Positions 7,772-16,821 of a DNA stretch of 64,000 nucleotides are shown here, in pieces. Positions within the stretch are counted from its first letter, which is position 1, and each line of letters begins with the position of its first letter. Source of the DNA: JBKBMT01 sp046295655 (GTDB taxonomy: Bacteria; Pseudomonadota; Alphaproteobacteria; Rhodobacterales; Rhodobacteraceae); the NCBI GenBank assembly GCA_046295655.1, contig JBKBMT010000001.1:62001-126000 (forward strand). Reading direction: 5' to 3'. Under the pieces are notes generated by a model. That model did no database searches and was not told the origin of the DNA. It saw only the letters and a list, made by a program, of their open reading frames with translations. Made by a program: the position numbers and the translations under genes.

Positions 7772-8712
7772 CTTTCCCCCTTTCGCCACGGCTGCATCAG
7801 GGCAGCCGGCACCGCGGCCCGCCGCGACATCACGACCAGGGCGAGAATGGCCAGCAGATAGGGCAGGGCGAGGAACAGCTGGTAGGGCAGCACCGCACCC
7901 AGCGGAGTCTGCTGCAGGCGCACCTGAAACGCGTCGAAGGCGGCGAACAGGACCGCCGCCAGCACCGCCCGCCCCGGCCGCCATGCGCCCACCACAACCA
8001 GGGCGATACAGACCCAGCCGCGGCCGTTGACCATCTCGAAGAAGAAGCTGGAAAAGGCCGACAGCGTCAGGAATGCCCCGCCCAGCCCCATCAGCCCCGA
8101 ACCCACCACGACTGCACCGATCCGCAGCACGGTGACATCAAGCCCCTGTGCTTCGACCGCGGCCGGATTCTCACCGACGGCCCGCAGTGCAAGCCCGAGC
8201 GGCGTGCGCCACAGGACATAGGTCACGACGCCTGCCAGCGCGAAGGCCAGATAGGTCAGTGGCGTCTGTGCAAAAAGCGCCGGCCCGATCAGCGGCAGAT
8301 CCGACAGGACCGGCACCGGCCATGGCTGGAACGGTTCGATCCGCGGCGGCGACGTGACCTGCGGCAGTGCCAGGCGATAGGCGAAATACGAGGCCGCCGT
8401 GGCCAGCAGCGTGATCCCCAGCCCCACCACATGCTGCGACAGGCCCAGCGGCACGGTCAGCAGCCCGTGCAGCAGCCCGAAGGCCATGCCCGCCGCCACT
8501 GCCACCGCGACCCCGCCCCACAGCGGCAGACCGGACCAGACCGCGATCCAGCCGGAGAAGGCCCCGGCAACCATGATGCCCTCGATCCCGAGGTTCAGAA
8601 CGCCGGCGCGCTCGCAGATCAGTTCCCCCATCGTGGCGAAGATAAGCGGCGAGGCGATGCGAATCGTGGCCACCCAGAAGGCCGCGGTCGCCAGGATCTC
8701 CAGCATGTCCAC
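7768..8712 (-). CDS. Nucleoside-type ABC transporter permease (NupQ/YufQ-like)
   Basis: 314 residues with eight to nine hydrophobic helices. The region GELICERAGVLNLGIEGIM (about residues 28-46) is the hallmark of the second permease in BMP-type (nucleoside) ABC importers, as is the later LGLALRAVGENPAAVEAQG coupling loop. It pairs with the permease encoded just upstream (3 nt gap). The operon order is substrate-binding protein, double ATPase, permease 1, permease 2, deaminase, the standard arrangement for purine/pyrimidine nucleoside or nucleobase uptake in alphaproteobacteria. Confidence 0.92.
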   Translation of the reverse strand: MDMLEILATAAFWVATIRIASPLIFATMGELICERAGVLNLGIEGIMVAGAFSGWIAVWSGLPLWGGVAVAVAAGMAFGLLHGLLTVPLGLSQHVVGLGITLLATAASYFAYRLALPQVTSPPRIEPFQPWPVPVLSDLPLIGPALFAQTPLTYLAFALAGVVTYVLWRTPLGLALRAVGENPAAVEAQGLDVTVLRIGAVVVGSGLMGLGGAFLTLSAFSSFFFEMVNGRGWVCIALVVVGAWRPGRAVLAAVLFAAFDAFQVRLQQTPLGAVLPYQLFLALPYLLAILALVVMSRRAAVPAALMQPWRKGER

Positions 8713-8715
8713 CGG

Positions 8716-9765
8716 CTACCTCCAGACGATCCGGTAGCGCGACAGGCCGACCGCAAGGACCATGAACAGCAGCGCGACCGCCAGCAGCACGTCGGCGATA
8801 TAGCTTGGGACACCGGCGGCCCGGCTCATGCTGTCGGCACCGACGAAGACGCCGGCGACGAACAGCGCGGCCAGAACGACGCCCAGCGGGTGAAGCAGCG
8901 CCAGCATGGCCACCACGATGCCGGTATAGCCATAGCCCGGCGACAGATCGCGGCTTAGGTTGCCGCGCAGCCCCGACACCTCGGAAAACCCCGCCAGAGC
9001 CGCGAGCCCGCCCGATATCAGCGCGGTCTGGACAAGCACCCGGTTGACCGGAATGCCGGCGAAGCGCGCCGCCTCCGCGTTCAGCCCCACCGCGCGGATC
9101 CGGTAGCCGAGGACGGTGCGTGCCTGCATGACCCACACCAGAACCGCCGCGATCAGCGCCAGCGCGAAGCCCCAGTGCAGCCGCAGGCCGTCCACGATGC
9201 GCGGCAGCCGCGCCTCGCGGATCAGCGGCGCCGACTTCGGCCAGCCCATCCCGCGGGGATCCTTCAGGGGCCCCTCGACCAGCCACGAGACGATCAGCAG
9301 CATCACGAAGTTCAGCAGAAGCGTCGTCACCACCTCGTCCACGCCGAACCGGGTCTTGAGCACCACGGGGCCAAGCAGCACCAGCGCCCCGGCCACCATC
9401 GCCGCCAGCGCCATCACCGGCAGCAGCGCGGCCGAGGGCCAGGGCAGGGCGCCGGCACCCAGCAGGACCGCGATCACCGCACCCGCGTAAAGCTGCGCCT
9501 CGGCGCCGATGTTCCATAGCCGCGCCCGGAAGGCGACGGCGACGGCGAGTCCGGTGAAGATCAGCGGCGTCGCCCGGTTCAGCGTTTCCAGGAGCGCGAA
9601 CCGGCTGCCTGCCGCGCCGTTGACGATCAGCCCGAGCGTCGGCAGCGGCGCGGCCCCGGCCATGGCGACCAGCGCCATCGCGACCCCGAGCGTTGCAACC
9701 AGCGCCAGCACCGGCAGCCCGACCCGGCGCGAAAGCCCTGGTGCGGCAAGCGGTTCAAGCCGCAT
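8716..9765 (-). CDS. Nucleoside-type ABC transporter permease (NupP/YufP-like)
   Basis: 349 residues from the ATG at 9765; a longer reading from 9861 would add 32 non-conserved residues overlapping the ATPase gene and is rejected. About eight membrane helices. Family features: LIFTGLAVAVAFRARLWNIGAEAQLYAGA in pieces (WNIGAEAQ near residue 75), and the LGYRIRAVGLNAEAARFAGI coupling loop (EAA-like). First permease of the BMP-type importer. It starts 11 nt inside the end of the upstream ATPase gene, so translation is probably coupled. Confidence 0.92.
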   Translation of the reverse strand: MRLEPLAAPGLSRRVGLPVLALVATLGVAMALVAMAGAAPLPTLGLIVNGAAGSRFALLETLNRATPLIFTGLAVAVAFRARLWNIGAEAQLYAGAVIAVLLGAGALPWPSAALLPVMALAAMVAGALVLLGPVVLKTRFGVDEVVTTLLLNFVMLLIVSWLVEGPLKDPRGMGWPKSAPLIREARLPRIVDGLRLHWGFALALIAAVLVWVMQARTVLGYRIRAVGLNAEAARFAGIPVNRVLVQTALISGGLAALAGFSEVSGLRGNLSRDLSPGYGYTGIVVAMLALLHPLGVVLAALFVAGVFVGADSMSRAAGVPSYIADVLLAVALLFMVLAVGLSRYRIVWR

Positions 9766-11305
9766 CGGCCGCCTCGGCAAATCCGTGACCCGCCATCCAC
9801 AGCCCGAGTTCGGCCACCCCGACCGAACCGCGGGCGAAGGCGGGCGAAAGGCGGCCCGCACTGACGACGTGGATGACGTCGGAGAGCGCCAGGATCTCGT
9901 CCAGATCCTCGGAGATCAGCAGGACGGCCGCGCCCGCATCCCGCGCCGCGACAAGCCGCCCCTGGATCCAGGCGATGGCGCCGATGTCCAGCCCGCGCAC
10001 CGGCTGGTTTGCCAGGATGATGCCCGGGCGCGCCTCCAGCACCCGGCCGAGGATCAGCTTCTGCATGTTCCCGCCCGACAGGAGCCGTGCCGGCAGATCG
10101 GGGCCGGGACAGCGAACGTCGTAACGGGCGATGATATCCCTGGCATGGCCCTCGGCCAGGCGCCAGTTCAGGAAACCGCCGCGCGAGAAGGGCGGCCGGG
10201 CGTGCGATTCGAGGATTGCGTTCTCGGTCAGGGTGAAGTCGGCCACCGTGCCGGCGCGATGCCGATCCTCGGGGATGCGTCCGACTCCCGCGGCAAGGGA
10301 CGCGGCGGGCGACCATCGTCCCGGAACGCGACCCTCGATCTCGATCCGCCCCGCCGCGGGTTTCTCCAGCCCGGCGACGAGCCCGGCAATCGCCGCCTGT
10401 CCGTTGCCGGAAACCCCGGCCAGCCCGGTGATCTGGCCCGCGCGCAACTCCAGCGTCACGCCGCGAAGACCCGGCGCTGCGCCGCTTGCCGGCGTCGTCA
10501 CATCCCGCAGCGCAAGCCGGACAGGCCCCGCAGTCCCGCGTGCCGGACTGGGCAGATCCACGCTGCCGCCCACCATCATCGCGGCCAGACGTTCCCGGTC
10601 GGTGTCGCAGGTGGCAACCTCGGCCACGACGCGGCCGCGGCGCAGCACGGCGCAGCGGTCCGAGACGGCCAGAACCTCGTGCAGCTTGTGGCTGATGAAG
10701 ATGACCGAGAGGCCGCGCGTCACCATGTTCCGCAGGGTTGCGAACAGCGCCTCCGACTCCTGCGGGGTCAGCACCGCGGTCGGTTCGTCCAGCACGAGGA
10801 TCCGCACGTCGCGGTAGAGCGCCTTCAGGATCTCGACGCGCTGCTGCTGCCCGACCGACAGGCTCCCGACCCGCGCCGCCGGATCGACCGCCAGACCGAA
10901 GTCGCGGGCCAGTTGCGCAATCCGCGTCCGCGCCTGCCGCACGGGCAGCATGGCGCGCCAAAGCGGCTCGGTGCCCAGCAGGATGTTCTCTTCGACGGTC
11001 AGGTTCTGCGCCAGGGTGAAATGTTGATGGACCATCCCGACCCCTGCCGCCAGCGCCGCACCGGGATCGCCAGGCGGCAAGGGGCGCCCGAATACCTCGA
11101 CGCTGCCGGATTCGGCCGTGTAATGGCCGAACAGGATGTTCATCAGCGTGGTCTTGCCGGCACCGTTCTCGCCCAGAAGCGCAAGGATCTCGCCGCGCCG
11201 CAACGTCAGCGAGATGTCGTCGCTGGCGACGACCGGTCCGAAGGTGCGGGTTATGCCGGACAGGCGCAGGACGATGTCCTGCGCCGCCGCGTTCTGGTCG
11301 CTCAC
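9755..11305 (-). CDS. Nucleoside-type ABC transporter ATP-binding protein (two ABC domains)
   Basis: 516 residues from a GTG start that overlaps the upstream stop (GTGA). First ABC domain: Walker A GENGAGKT at residues 45-52, signature LSVGQQQRVEIL, Walker B ILVLDEPTAVLTP. Second domain: degenerate Walker A (GVSGNGQAA, about residue 300) and signature LLSGGNMQKLILGR. A functional first site with a degenerate second site is typical of the sugar/nucleoside (BMP, RbsA-like) class of fused ATPases. Energises uptake by the two permeases encoded downstream. Confidence 0.95.
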   Translation of the reverse strand: MSDQNAAAQDIVLRLSGITRTFGPVVASDDISLTLRRGEILALLGENGAGKTTLMNILFGHYTAESGSVEVFGRPLPPGDPGAALAAGVGMVHQHFTLAQNLTVEENILLGTEPLWRAMLPVRQARTRIAQLARDFGLAVDPAARVGSLSVGQQQRVEILKALYRDVRILVLDEPTAVLTPQESEALFATLRNMVTRGLSVIFISHKLHEVLAVSDRCAVLRRGRVVAEVATCDTDRERLAAMMVGGSVDLPSPARGTAGPVRLALRDVTTPASGAAPGLRGVTLELRAGQITGLAGVSGNGQAAIAGLVAGLEKPAAGRIEIEGRVPGRWSPAASLAAGVGRIPEDRHRAGTVADFTLTENAILESHARPPFSRGGFLNWRLAEGHARDIIARYDVRCPGPDLPARLLSGGNMQKLILGRVLEARPGIILANQPVRGLDIGAIAWIQGRLVAARDAGAAVLLISEDLDEILALSDVIHVVSAGRLSPAFARGSVGVAELGLWMAGHGFAEAADAA

Positions 11306-12321
11306 GACGATCTCGGCTCGTCGTCGTTGATCTCGACCTCGAATGTGCCGGCGCGGATTGCGGCCTCGCGTTCCGCGGCCAGCGCCACCGCCTCGGCCGG
11401 CACCCGGCCCTCGAAGGTGCCGAGCGGCGACATCGAGCAGCCGCCATGCTTCATGAAGCTGTAGATGCCGTAATCCGCCGCGGTGAAATCGCCGGCGATC
11501 ACCCGCTCCAGCGCCGCCTCGAAGGTCGGCTCGAAGTGCCAGAGCGCCGAGACGACGACCGTATCGGGATAGTCGGGCTGGGTGTCGATCACATTGCCGA
11601 TCGACAGGATCCCCCGTTCCTGCGCCGCGTCCGAGACGCCGAAGCGCTCTGCATACATGACGTCCGCGCCGGCGTCGATCATGGCGAAGGCGGTTTCCTT
11701 GGCCTTGGGCGGATCGAACCAGGACCCGATGAACGACACCTGGAAACGGCAATCGGGCCGGGTCTCGCGCACGCCGGCCATGAAGGCATGCATCAGCCGG
11801 TTGACTTCGGGGATCGGGAAGCCGCCGACCATTCCCATGTTGCCGGCGGTCGTCATCGCACCCGCGATGATCCCGGTCAGATAGCTGGCGTCCTGTATGT
11901 AGTTGTCGAAAACGGCAAAGTTCGGCAGCGCCGGATCCTCCTTGAAGGACGAGCCCATCAGGAAGGCGACGTCGGGATAGTCGGCCGCGACCTCGCGCGC
12001 CTCGTCCTCGACCCCGAACACCTCGCCCACGATGAAGCGCACGCCGCTTTCGGCATACTCGCGCATCACCCGCGGATAGTCGGTGTTCGAGACATTCTCC
12101 GAGAAGGTATAGTTCACCCGCCCTCCATCCTGCGCCGCCGTGGCGGCCTTGTGGATGCGGCTGACCCATTGCTGTTCCACCGGCACCGTGTAGATGCCGG
12201 CCGTGCGGACCGGATCTGCGGCCAGAAGCCGGCGGGGCAAAAGCCCCGAACCCAGCGCGGCCGCACCGCCAGCCAGCATCAGCCTGCGGCGCGATACCGC
12301 GCCGAAACGCCTCGACTCCAT
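11302..12321 (-). CDS. BMP-family ABC transporter substrate-binding protein
   Basis: 339 residues. The N-terminus carries a twin-arginine-type signal (SRRRLMLAGG at residues 10-19, cleavage likely near A34-A35), so it may be exported folded. The mature part is a periplasmic binding protein of the basic membrane protein (PnrA-like) class: GEVFGVEDEAREVAADYPDVAF, NYIQDASYLTGIIAGAMT in pieces and the FPIPEVNRLMHAFMAG block. First gene of the importer operon. Probable ligand a nucleoside or nucleobase given the cytosine deaminase-like gene in the same operon; a carboxylate or other ligand is not excluded. Confidence 0.92.
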   Translation of the reverse strand: MESRRFGAVSRRRLMLAGGAAALGSGLLPRRLLAADPVRTAGIYTVPVEQQWVSRIHKAATAAQDGGRVNYTFSENVSNTDYPRVMREYAESGVRFIVGEVFGVEDEAREVAADYPDVAFLMGSSFKEDPALPNFAVFDNYIQDASYLTGIIAGAMTTAGNMGMVGGFPIPEVNRLMHAFMAGVRETRPDCRFQVSFIGSWFDPPKAKETAFAMIDAGADVMYAERFGVSDAAQERGILSIGNVIDTQPDYPDTVVVSALWHFEPTFEAALERVIAGDFTAADYGIYSFMKHGGCSMSPLGTFEGRVPAEAVALAAEREAAIRAGTFEVEINDDEPRSS

Positions 12322-12342
12322 CGTCTGTCTCCCTGCGATACC

Positions 12343-12356
12343 GCGGGTTTACCCGC
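12343..12356. promoter_or_regulatory. Palindrome in leader of the BMP importer operon
   Basis: GCGGGTTTACCCGC is a near-perfect 14-nt dyad 21 nt upstream of the BMP gene start (minus strand). It could be an operator half-turn palindrome or a small leader hairpin. No known nucleobase riboswitch architecture is seen in the 140 nt between the two divergent-free minus-strand operons. Confidence 0.25.
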
Positions 12357-12462
12357 CTGTTGCGGCAACCAGCCTAGCCCCGAGACCGGCGTCAGGCAAC
12401 GGGAAGCGCGGCGATCCTGCCGCGCGATCAGGCAGATGCCCCATATTCGGGCAGCGATCGGC

Positions 12463-13683
12463 TCAATTCCCGGTCAGGTTCGGGCGCGGGACGATCCTCG
12501 TGCCGTCCGCGATCCGGTCGCCGGGAAAAAGCACCACCGACTCGCCGGGTTGCAGCCCATCAAGCACCTGCGCCTCGACCCCGTTGCGCTGCCCGACGCT
12601 GACGACGGTCTGCACCGCGCGGCCGTCGATCTGGCGGAACACCGCCCAGTCGTCGCCGCGCCGGAACAGCGCGCCTTCGGGGATCCGCAGAACGTCCGTC
12701 TCTTCCCAGACGGCGATCTCGACGAAGACCCGGAACCGGTGGCCAAGACCCGGCCGGGCCTCCGGCGGAGACACGAGATCGAGCACCACCGGAACCCGCT
12801 GTTCCTCGATCCCCAAGGCCGACACCCGGGTGAAGGCCGACGGCTCCACCCGCCGCACAACCGCCTCAAGACGGTCCGGCCCGCCCCAGCGGTCCAGCAT
12901 CGCCCGGGCGCCGGGACGCACCCGGACTGCGTCCGAGGATAGCAGATCGACCACCACCTCCAGATCGGTCGGGTCGCCGATCTCGAGCAGCGGCGCGCCA
13001 GCCGTCACCAGCCGCGCCGAGGCCTGTTCCACCGACAGCACGACCCCCGAAACGGGGGCAACGATGCGAACGCAGCATTCGCCGGCCGGTCCGTTCGGCA
13101 AGACCGTTTCGGGAACCAGAAGCTGCGCCTGCATCCGCGCCAGCGTCGCCCGGTGCAGGTCAAGCTCGCTGCGCGCGCCGTCGCGCGCGGCCTTGGCCCG
13201 GACATGGGCCTGTTCGCTGTCGTCCAGCATGCGCTGCGGAATGATCCCCCGCGCCGCAAGGCTGCGGTTCCGGTCGAGCTGCGCTGCGGCGAAGTCGAGG
13301 TCGGTCTCGGCGCGGGCAAGGTTCACCTCGGCCAGCCGGACCGCCGCCTCGGCCTCGGTCACCGCAGCCTGCGCCTGCGCCCGGGCCCGCGCGTCCAGAA
13401 GCGCGGGCTCGGCCGGGCTGATCTCGGCCACCACGGTCCGCCCGCGCTCGACCCTGTCGCCCACCTCGACCGGTGACCGCGAGGTGGTGCCGGCGATCGG
13501 CGCGGTGACGGCAAAGGGTTCGCGGATCCGCGTCATGCCCTCGGCGCCGACGGTCACGACCATCGGCCCGCGTCGCACTTCGGCCAGATCGACCGGAACC
13601 GGGTCGGGCCGCAGCGCCCAGACCAGCGCCGCGACCACCACCGCAAGCACCACGACCAGAACGCCCAGCCTTGCCCTGCTCAT
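12463..13683 (-). CDS. Efflux periplasmic adaptor (HlyD/MacA-like membrane fusion protein)
   Basis: 406 residues with an N-terminal membrane anchor (about residues 7-23). The VTAPIAGTTSRSPVEVGD stretch around residue 60 is the first half of a biotinyl-lipoyl domain, followed by an Ala/Arg/Glu-rich alpha-helical hairpin (about residues 90-180) and a second lipoyl half (IVAPVSGVVLSVEQ), then a beta-barrel domain with RFRVFVEIAVW. These proteins bridge an inner-membrane transporter to the outer membrane. It ends the exporter operon: ATPase, permease, adaptor, with 4 nt separating it from the permease gene. Confidence 0.9.
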   Translation of the reverse strand: MSRARLGVLVVVLAVVVAALVWALRPDPVPVDLAEVRRGPMVVTVGAEGMTRIREPFAVTAPIAGTTSRSPVEVGDRVERGRTVVAEISPAEPALLDARARAQAQAAVTEAEAAVRLAEVNLARAETDLDFAAAQLDRNRSLAARGIIPQRMLDDSEQAHVRAKAARDGARSELDLHRATLARMQAQLLVPETVLPNGPAGECCVRIVAPVSGVVLSVEQASARLVTAGAPLLEIGDPTDLEVVVDLLSSDAVRVRPGARAMLDRWGGPDRLEAVVRRVEPSAFTRVSALGIEEQRVPVVLDLVSPPEARPGLGHRFRVFVEIAVWEETDVLRIPEGALFRRGDDWAVFRQIDGRAVQTVVSVGQRNGVEAQVLDGLQPGESVVLFPGDRIADGTRIVPRPNLTGN

Positions 13684-13687
13684 CGCA

Positions 13688-16051
13688 TCACTCCCTTGCC
13701 TTCAGTGCGGTGACGATGTCGATCCGGTCCAGCCGCCGGCGCACCACCAGCGCCGCACCCAGCGCCGTCACGACGACGGCGATCGATGCCAGCGCATAGG
13801 TGCGCCGTTCCACCACCAGCGGGATCGTCACCACATCGGTCGAGAAACCCTGCGCCGTCAGCCCCGCGAAGCCGTAGCCCAGCGCCCAGCCGACCGGCAC
13901 CGCGACGGCGGTCAGCAGCATGATCTCGCCCACCAGAACCCAGCCGACCTCCGCCCGGGAAAAGCCCAGCACGCGCAGGCTGGCCAGTTCATGCGCCCGT
14001 TCGGCAAGCTGTATCCGCGCCGCGTTGTAGACCACCCCCAACGTGATCAGCATACCGATGGCGGTATAGATCATCCCCATGGTCAGCAGGTTCTCGGCAA
14101 TCGTGTCGGCGAACTTTGCCCGCACCTCGGCCAGGTCGATCAACCCGGCGACCGCGCCGGTCCGCTTGATCGCCGCGTTCAGATCGTCCATCCGTGCCGG
14201 ATCCACCAGAAGGTCGATGCGGTTCACCTGCGGCGCAGTGCGCATCCGCGCGAACAGCGCATCCCGGTTCATCAGCACCTGCTGCCCCAGGCTTTGCCGC
14301 ACCGTGCCGGCGACGGTCAGCGCCCAGGTCTCGCGCGGGGGCGCCAGAAGGTCGATCAGCACCCGGTCGCCGGCAGCCAGCCCCATCTCGTCGGCCAGAG
14401 ACTGCGGCACCACCAGCCCGTCCGGCGGGATGGCGACGGGGTTGCCGGCGGCGTCCAGAACCCGGACCAGACCGCCGCCGTCGCTGCGCGCCTCGAGCGG
14501 AAGAAGGCGGCTGCGGCTGCCGCTGCGCAGACGGACCGGCAGCGCATAGCCGCCCTCGGCCACCAGGACACCGGGAAGCGCCCGGGCATCTTCCACCGTC
14601 TGCAATCCCTGCGACTGCGAAAGGGCAAGCGTGACGTGCTGACGATTGGTCTGGACGAAAAGTTCGTCCACCATCACCTCCATCGCGTCGAAGGTGAAAT
14701 ACGAGGCGACCAGCACCGCGACCGAGGCCGCGACACCGAACAGCGTCACCGATGCGCGGCCAGGCCAGCGGGTGATCGAGCGCAGGATCATCATGGTGGT
14801 CTGCCGAAGCCGCAGAACTTGGCCCAGCCGGTCCACCAGACCGCGCTGGAACACCGGCGGAGCGGGCGGCTGCATCGCGACTGCCGGCGCCAGCCGGACG
14901 CTGGCGTGCACCGCCCGCAGCGCCCCCAGCACCACGGTGGCCATGCCAAGGGCGCCGGACAGGACCACAGCCCAGGCGCCGGGCATGTAGATCAGGAACG
15001 GGAAGCGGAAGAAATCGGCATAGAGGGCGGTCATCCGGTGGCCCAGCCCCCAGCCGGCCAGCCAGCCAAGGATCACCCCGGCAACCCCGATCCCGAGACA
15101 GAGTTTCAGATAGTGCCAGCCGATGGCGAAGGTCGAGTAGCCGAAGGCCTTGAGCAATCCGATCTGCTGGCGTTCAAGCGCGATAAGCCGGCCGAGGACC
15201 ATGTTCACCAGAAAGGCCGAGACGATCAGGAACACCGGCGGCAGGATCAGAGCCATCGCGCCCAGCTGTTCCAGCTCGCTGGCCAGACAGGCATGCGACA
15301 CCTGCCGGTCGCGGCCATGGGCGCCGGTTCCGCCGTAGGGGGCGAGAAGCCGGTCCAGCGCGGCAATCACCGGTGCCGGATCGGTGCCGCGCATCAGCGA
15401 CAGCGACAGTTCGTTGAAGGCCCCGTCCATGTCGGTGGCTGCCGCGATGGCCGCTTCGCCCATCCAGATCAGGCCATAGCGCCGGTCGTCCGGCATCAGC
15501 GCGCCGGGCCCGATCGTGTAGATGAATTCGGGCGACAGGACATGGCCGGTCACGACCAGTTCGCGCCGTTGCCCGTCGATCACCGCAGCGAGCCGAGCGC
15601 CGGGCAAAAGACCGTTTGCAAGGGCGAAGGGTTCCGACAGCAGCACCTCGTCAGCACGCTCCGGGAAAGGCAGGCGCCCGGCGCGCAGCAGCGGCCGGTT
15701 CAGGACGGGCTCACCGACCTTCGGCAGCGACATGACCCGCGCCGCGGCGGGTGCCGGTTCCCCCGGAAGGTCGAGGACGGCCGCGGCCACGATCCGGCCT
15801 TCGACATGCCGCACGCCGCGGATCGCGGCGATGTCGCCCAGCAGCGCCCTCGGCACCCGGGTCGCGCCGGCGAAGATGTCGGCAAAGGCGTTGCGCTCGT
15901 AATAGGTGTCCCGGGTCTCGACCAGCGACCGCTGTGTGCCGGTGGCCAGGATCAGCACCATCACCCCGCACGCCAGCACCAGCGCGATCGCCAGCCCTTG
16001 CGCCCTGATCCGGCGCAGGTCGCGCACCAGCTTTCGGTCGAGCGCGCGCAT
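13688..16051 (-). CDS. ABC transporter permease with two FtsX domains (MacB/LolE type)
   Basis: 787 residues. Start is the ATG at 16051, which overlaps the ATPase stop by one base (TGATG). One N-terminal helix (LAIALVLACGVMVLILA) is followed by a large periplasmic domain, three helices of a first FtsX unit (around residues 275-420), a further transmembrane and periplasmic unit, and three C-terminal helices of a second FtsX unit ending VVRRRLDRIDIVTALKARE. This doubled architecture is like lipoprotein/toxin exporters of the type VII ABC group. The substrate cannot be read from the sequence. Confidence 0.9.
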   Translation of the reverse strand: MRALDRKLVRDLRRIRAQGLAIALVLACGVMVLILATGTQRSLVETRDTYYERNAFADIFAGATRVPRALLGDIAAIRGVRHVEGRIVAAAVLDLPGEPAPAAARVMSLPKVGEPVLNRPLLRAGRLPFPERADEVLLSEPFALANGLLPGARLAAVIDGQRRELVVTGHVLSPEFIYTIGPGALMPDDRRYGLIWMGEAAIAAATDMDGAFNELSLSLMRGTDPAPVIAALDRLLAPYGGTGAHGRDRQVSHACLASELEQLGAMALILPPVFLIVSAFLVNMVLGRLIALERQQIGLLKAFGYSTFAIGWHYLKLCLGIGVAGVILGWLAGWGLGHRMTALYADFFRFPFLIYMPGAWAVVLSGALGMATVVLGALRAVHASVRLAPAVAMQPPAPPVFQRGLVDRLGQVLRLRQTTMMILRSITRWPGRASVTLFGVAASVAVLVASYFTFDAMEVMVDELFVQTNRQHVTLALSQSQGLQTVEDARALPGVLVAEGGYALPVRLRSGSRSRLLPLEARSDGGGLVRVLDAAGNPVAIPPDGLVVPQSLADEMGLAAGDRVLIDLLAPPRETWALTVAGTVRQSLGQQVLMNRDALFARMRTAPQVNRIDLLVDPARMDDLNAAIKRTGAVAGLIDLAEVRAKFADTIAENLLTMGMIYTAIGMLITLGVVYNAARIQLAERAHELASLRVLGFSRAEVGWVLVGEIMLLTAVAVPVGWALGYGFAGLTAQGFSTDVVTIPLVVERRTYALASIAVVVTALGAALVVRRRLDRIDIVTALKARE

Positions 16052-16776
16052 CACCAGCTGACCTCGGACGGTGCCACCCGGTCGGGATTGCGTTCTTCGC
16101 GGGCGACCCTGCCGTCGGCAAGATAGATCACCCGGTGCGCGATCTTGCGGATGGCGATGTTGTGCGTGATCAGGACCGTCGCCGTCCCCAGATCGTTGTT
16201 CACCTCGACCAGCGCCTCCAGCACCGCGATCCCGGTCTTGCTGTCCAGCGCGCCGGTCGGTTCGTCGCACAGCAGGACCTCCGGTCGCTTGGCGATGGCC
16301 CGGGCGATCGCCACGCGCTGCTGCTCTCCGCCCGACAACTCTGCCGGAAAATGGTCGAGCCGGTGGCCGAGCCCCACCCGTTCGAGCGCCTCCTCGGGCC
16401 GCATCGGATTTCGGGCGATCTCGGTCACGAGCGCCACGTTCTCGCGCGCCGTGAGGGCCGGAACGAGGTTGTAGAACTGGAACACGAAGCCGACATGATC
16501 GCGCCGGAAGGCGGTCAGCTGCGCGTCGCTTGCGCGCGTCAGCTCGCGGTCGCGGAAGAACACCCGCCCGCCGCTTGGCGTATCGAGACCGCCGAGGATG
16601 TTCAGGAGCGTCGACTTGCCCGATCCCGAGGCGCCCAGCAGCACGACCATCTCGCCCTCGGTCAGGGCCAGGTCGACGCCGCGCAGGGCGTGAACCTCGA
16701 CCGCGCCGGTGCGATAGACCTTGGTCACGCCCTCGGTGCGGAACACGGGCAGGGTTGTGGACGGGTTATCACGCAT
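16051..16776 (-). CDS. ABC exporter ATP-binding protein (MacB/LolD family)
   Basis: 241 residues. Walker A GASGSGKS at residues 48-55, Q-loop FVFQFYNLVPALT, signature LSGGEQQRVAIARA, Walker B VLLCDEPTGALDS, and H-loop LITHN. The DEPTGALD version of Walker B is typical of the LolD/MacB exporter family. It heads a three-gene minus-strand unit with the two-FtsX permease and the adaptor. It lies only 45 nt downstream of rimM on the same strand, so read-through from the ribosomal operon is possible. Confidence 0.94.
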   Translation of the reverse strand: MRDNPSTTLPVFRTEGVTKVYRTGAVEVHALRGVDLALTEGEMVVLLGASGSGKSTLLNILGGLDTPSGGRVFFRDRELTRASDAQLTAFRRDHVGFVFQFYNLVPALTARENVALVTEIARNPMRPEEALERVGLGHRLDHFPAELSGGEQQRVAIARAIAKRPEVLLCDEPTGALDSKTGIAVLEALVEVNNDLGTATVLITHNIAIRKIAHRVIYLADGRVAREERNPDRVAPSEVSW

Positions 16777-16821
16777 CAGGCCGACCTTACCCCGGATCGG
16801 CGCGCCCTGTCTTGACCTGCC

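Noticed and set aside
12322..12462. Purine riboswitch upstream of the BMP importer
   Set aside because: No conserved three-way junction or loop-loop motif can be recognised in the 140-nt leader.
12194..16126. Very long open frame (1310 codons) on the plus strand
   Set aside because: It is antisense to the exporter operon; the translation is Arg/Ser/His/Gln-rich low-complexity with no domain, a usual shadow of GC-rich genes.
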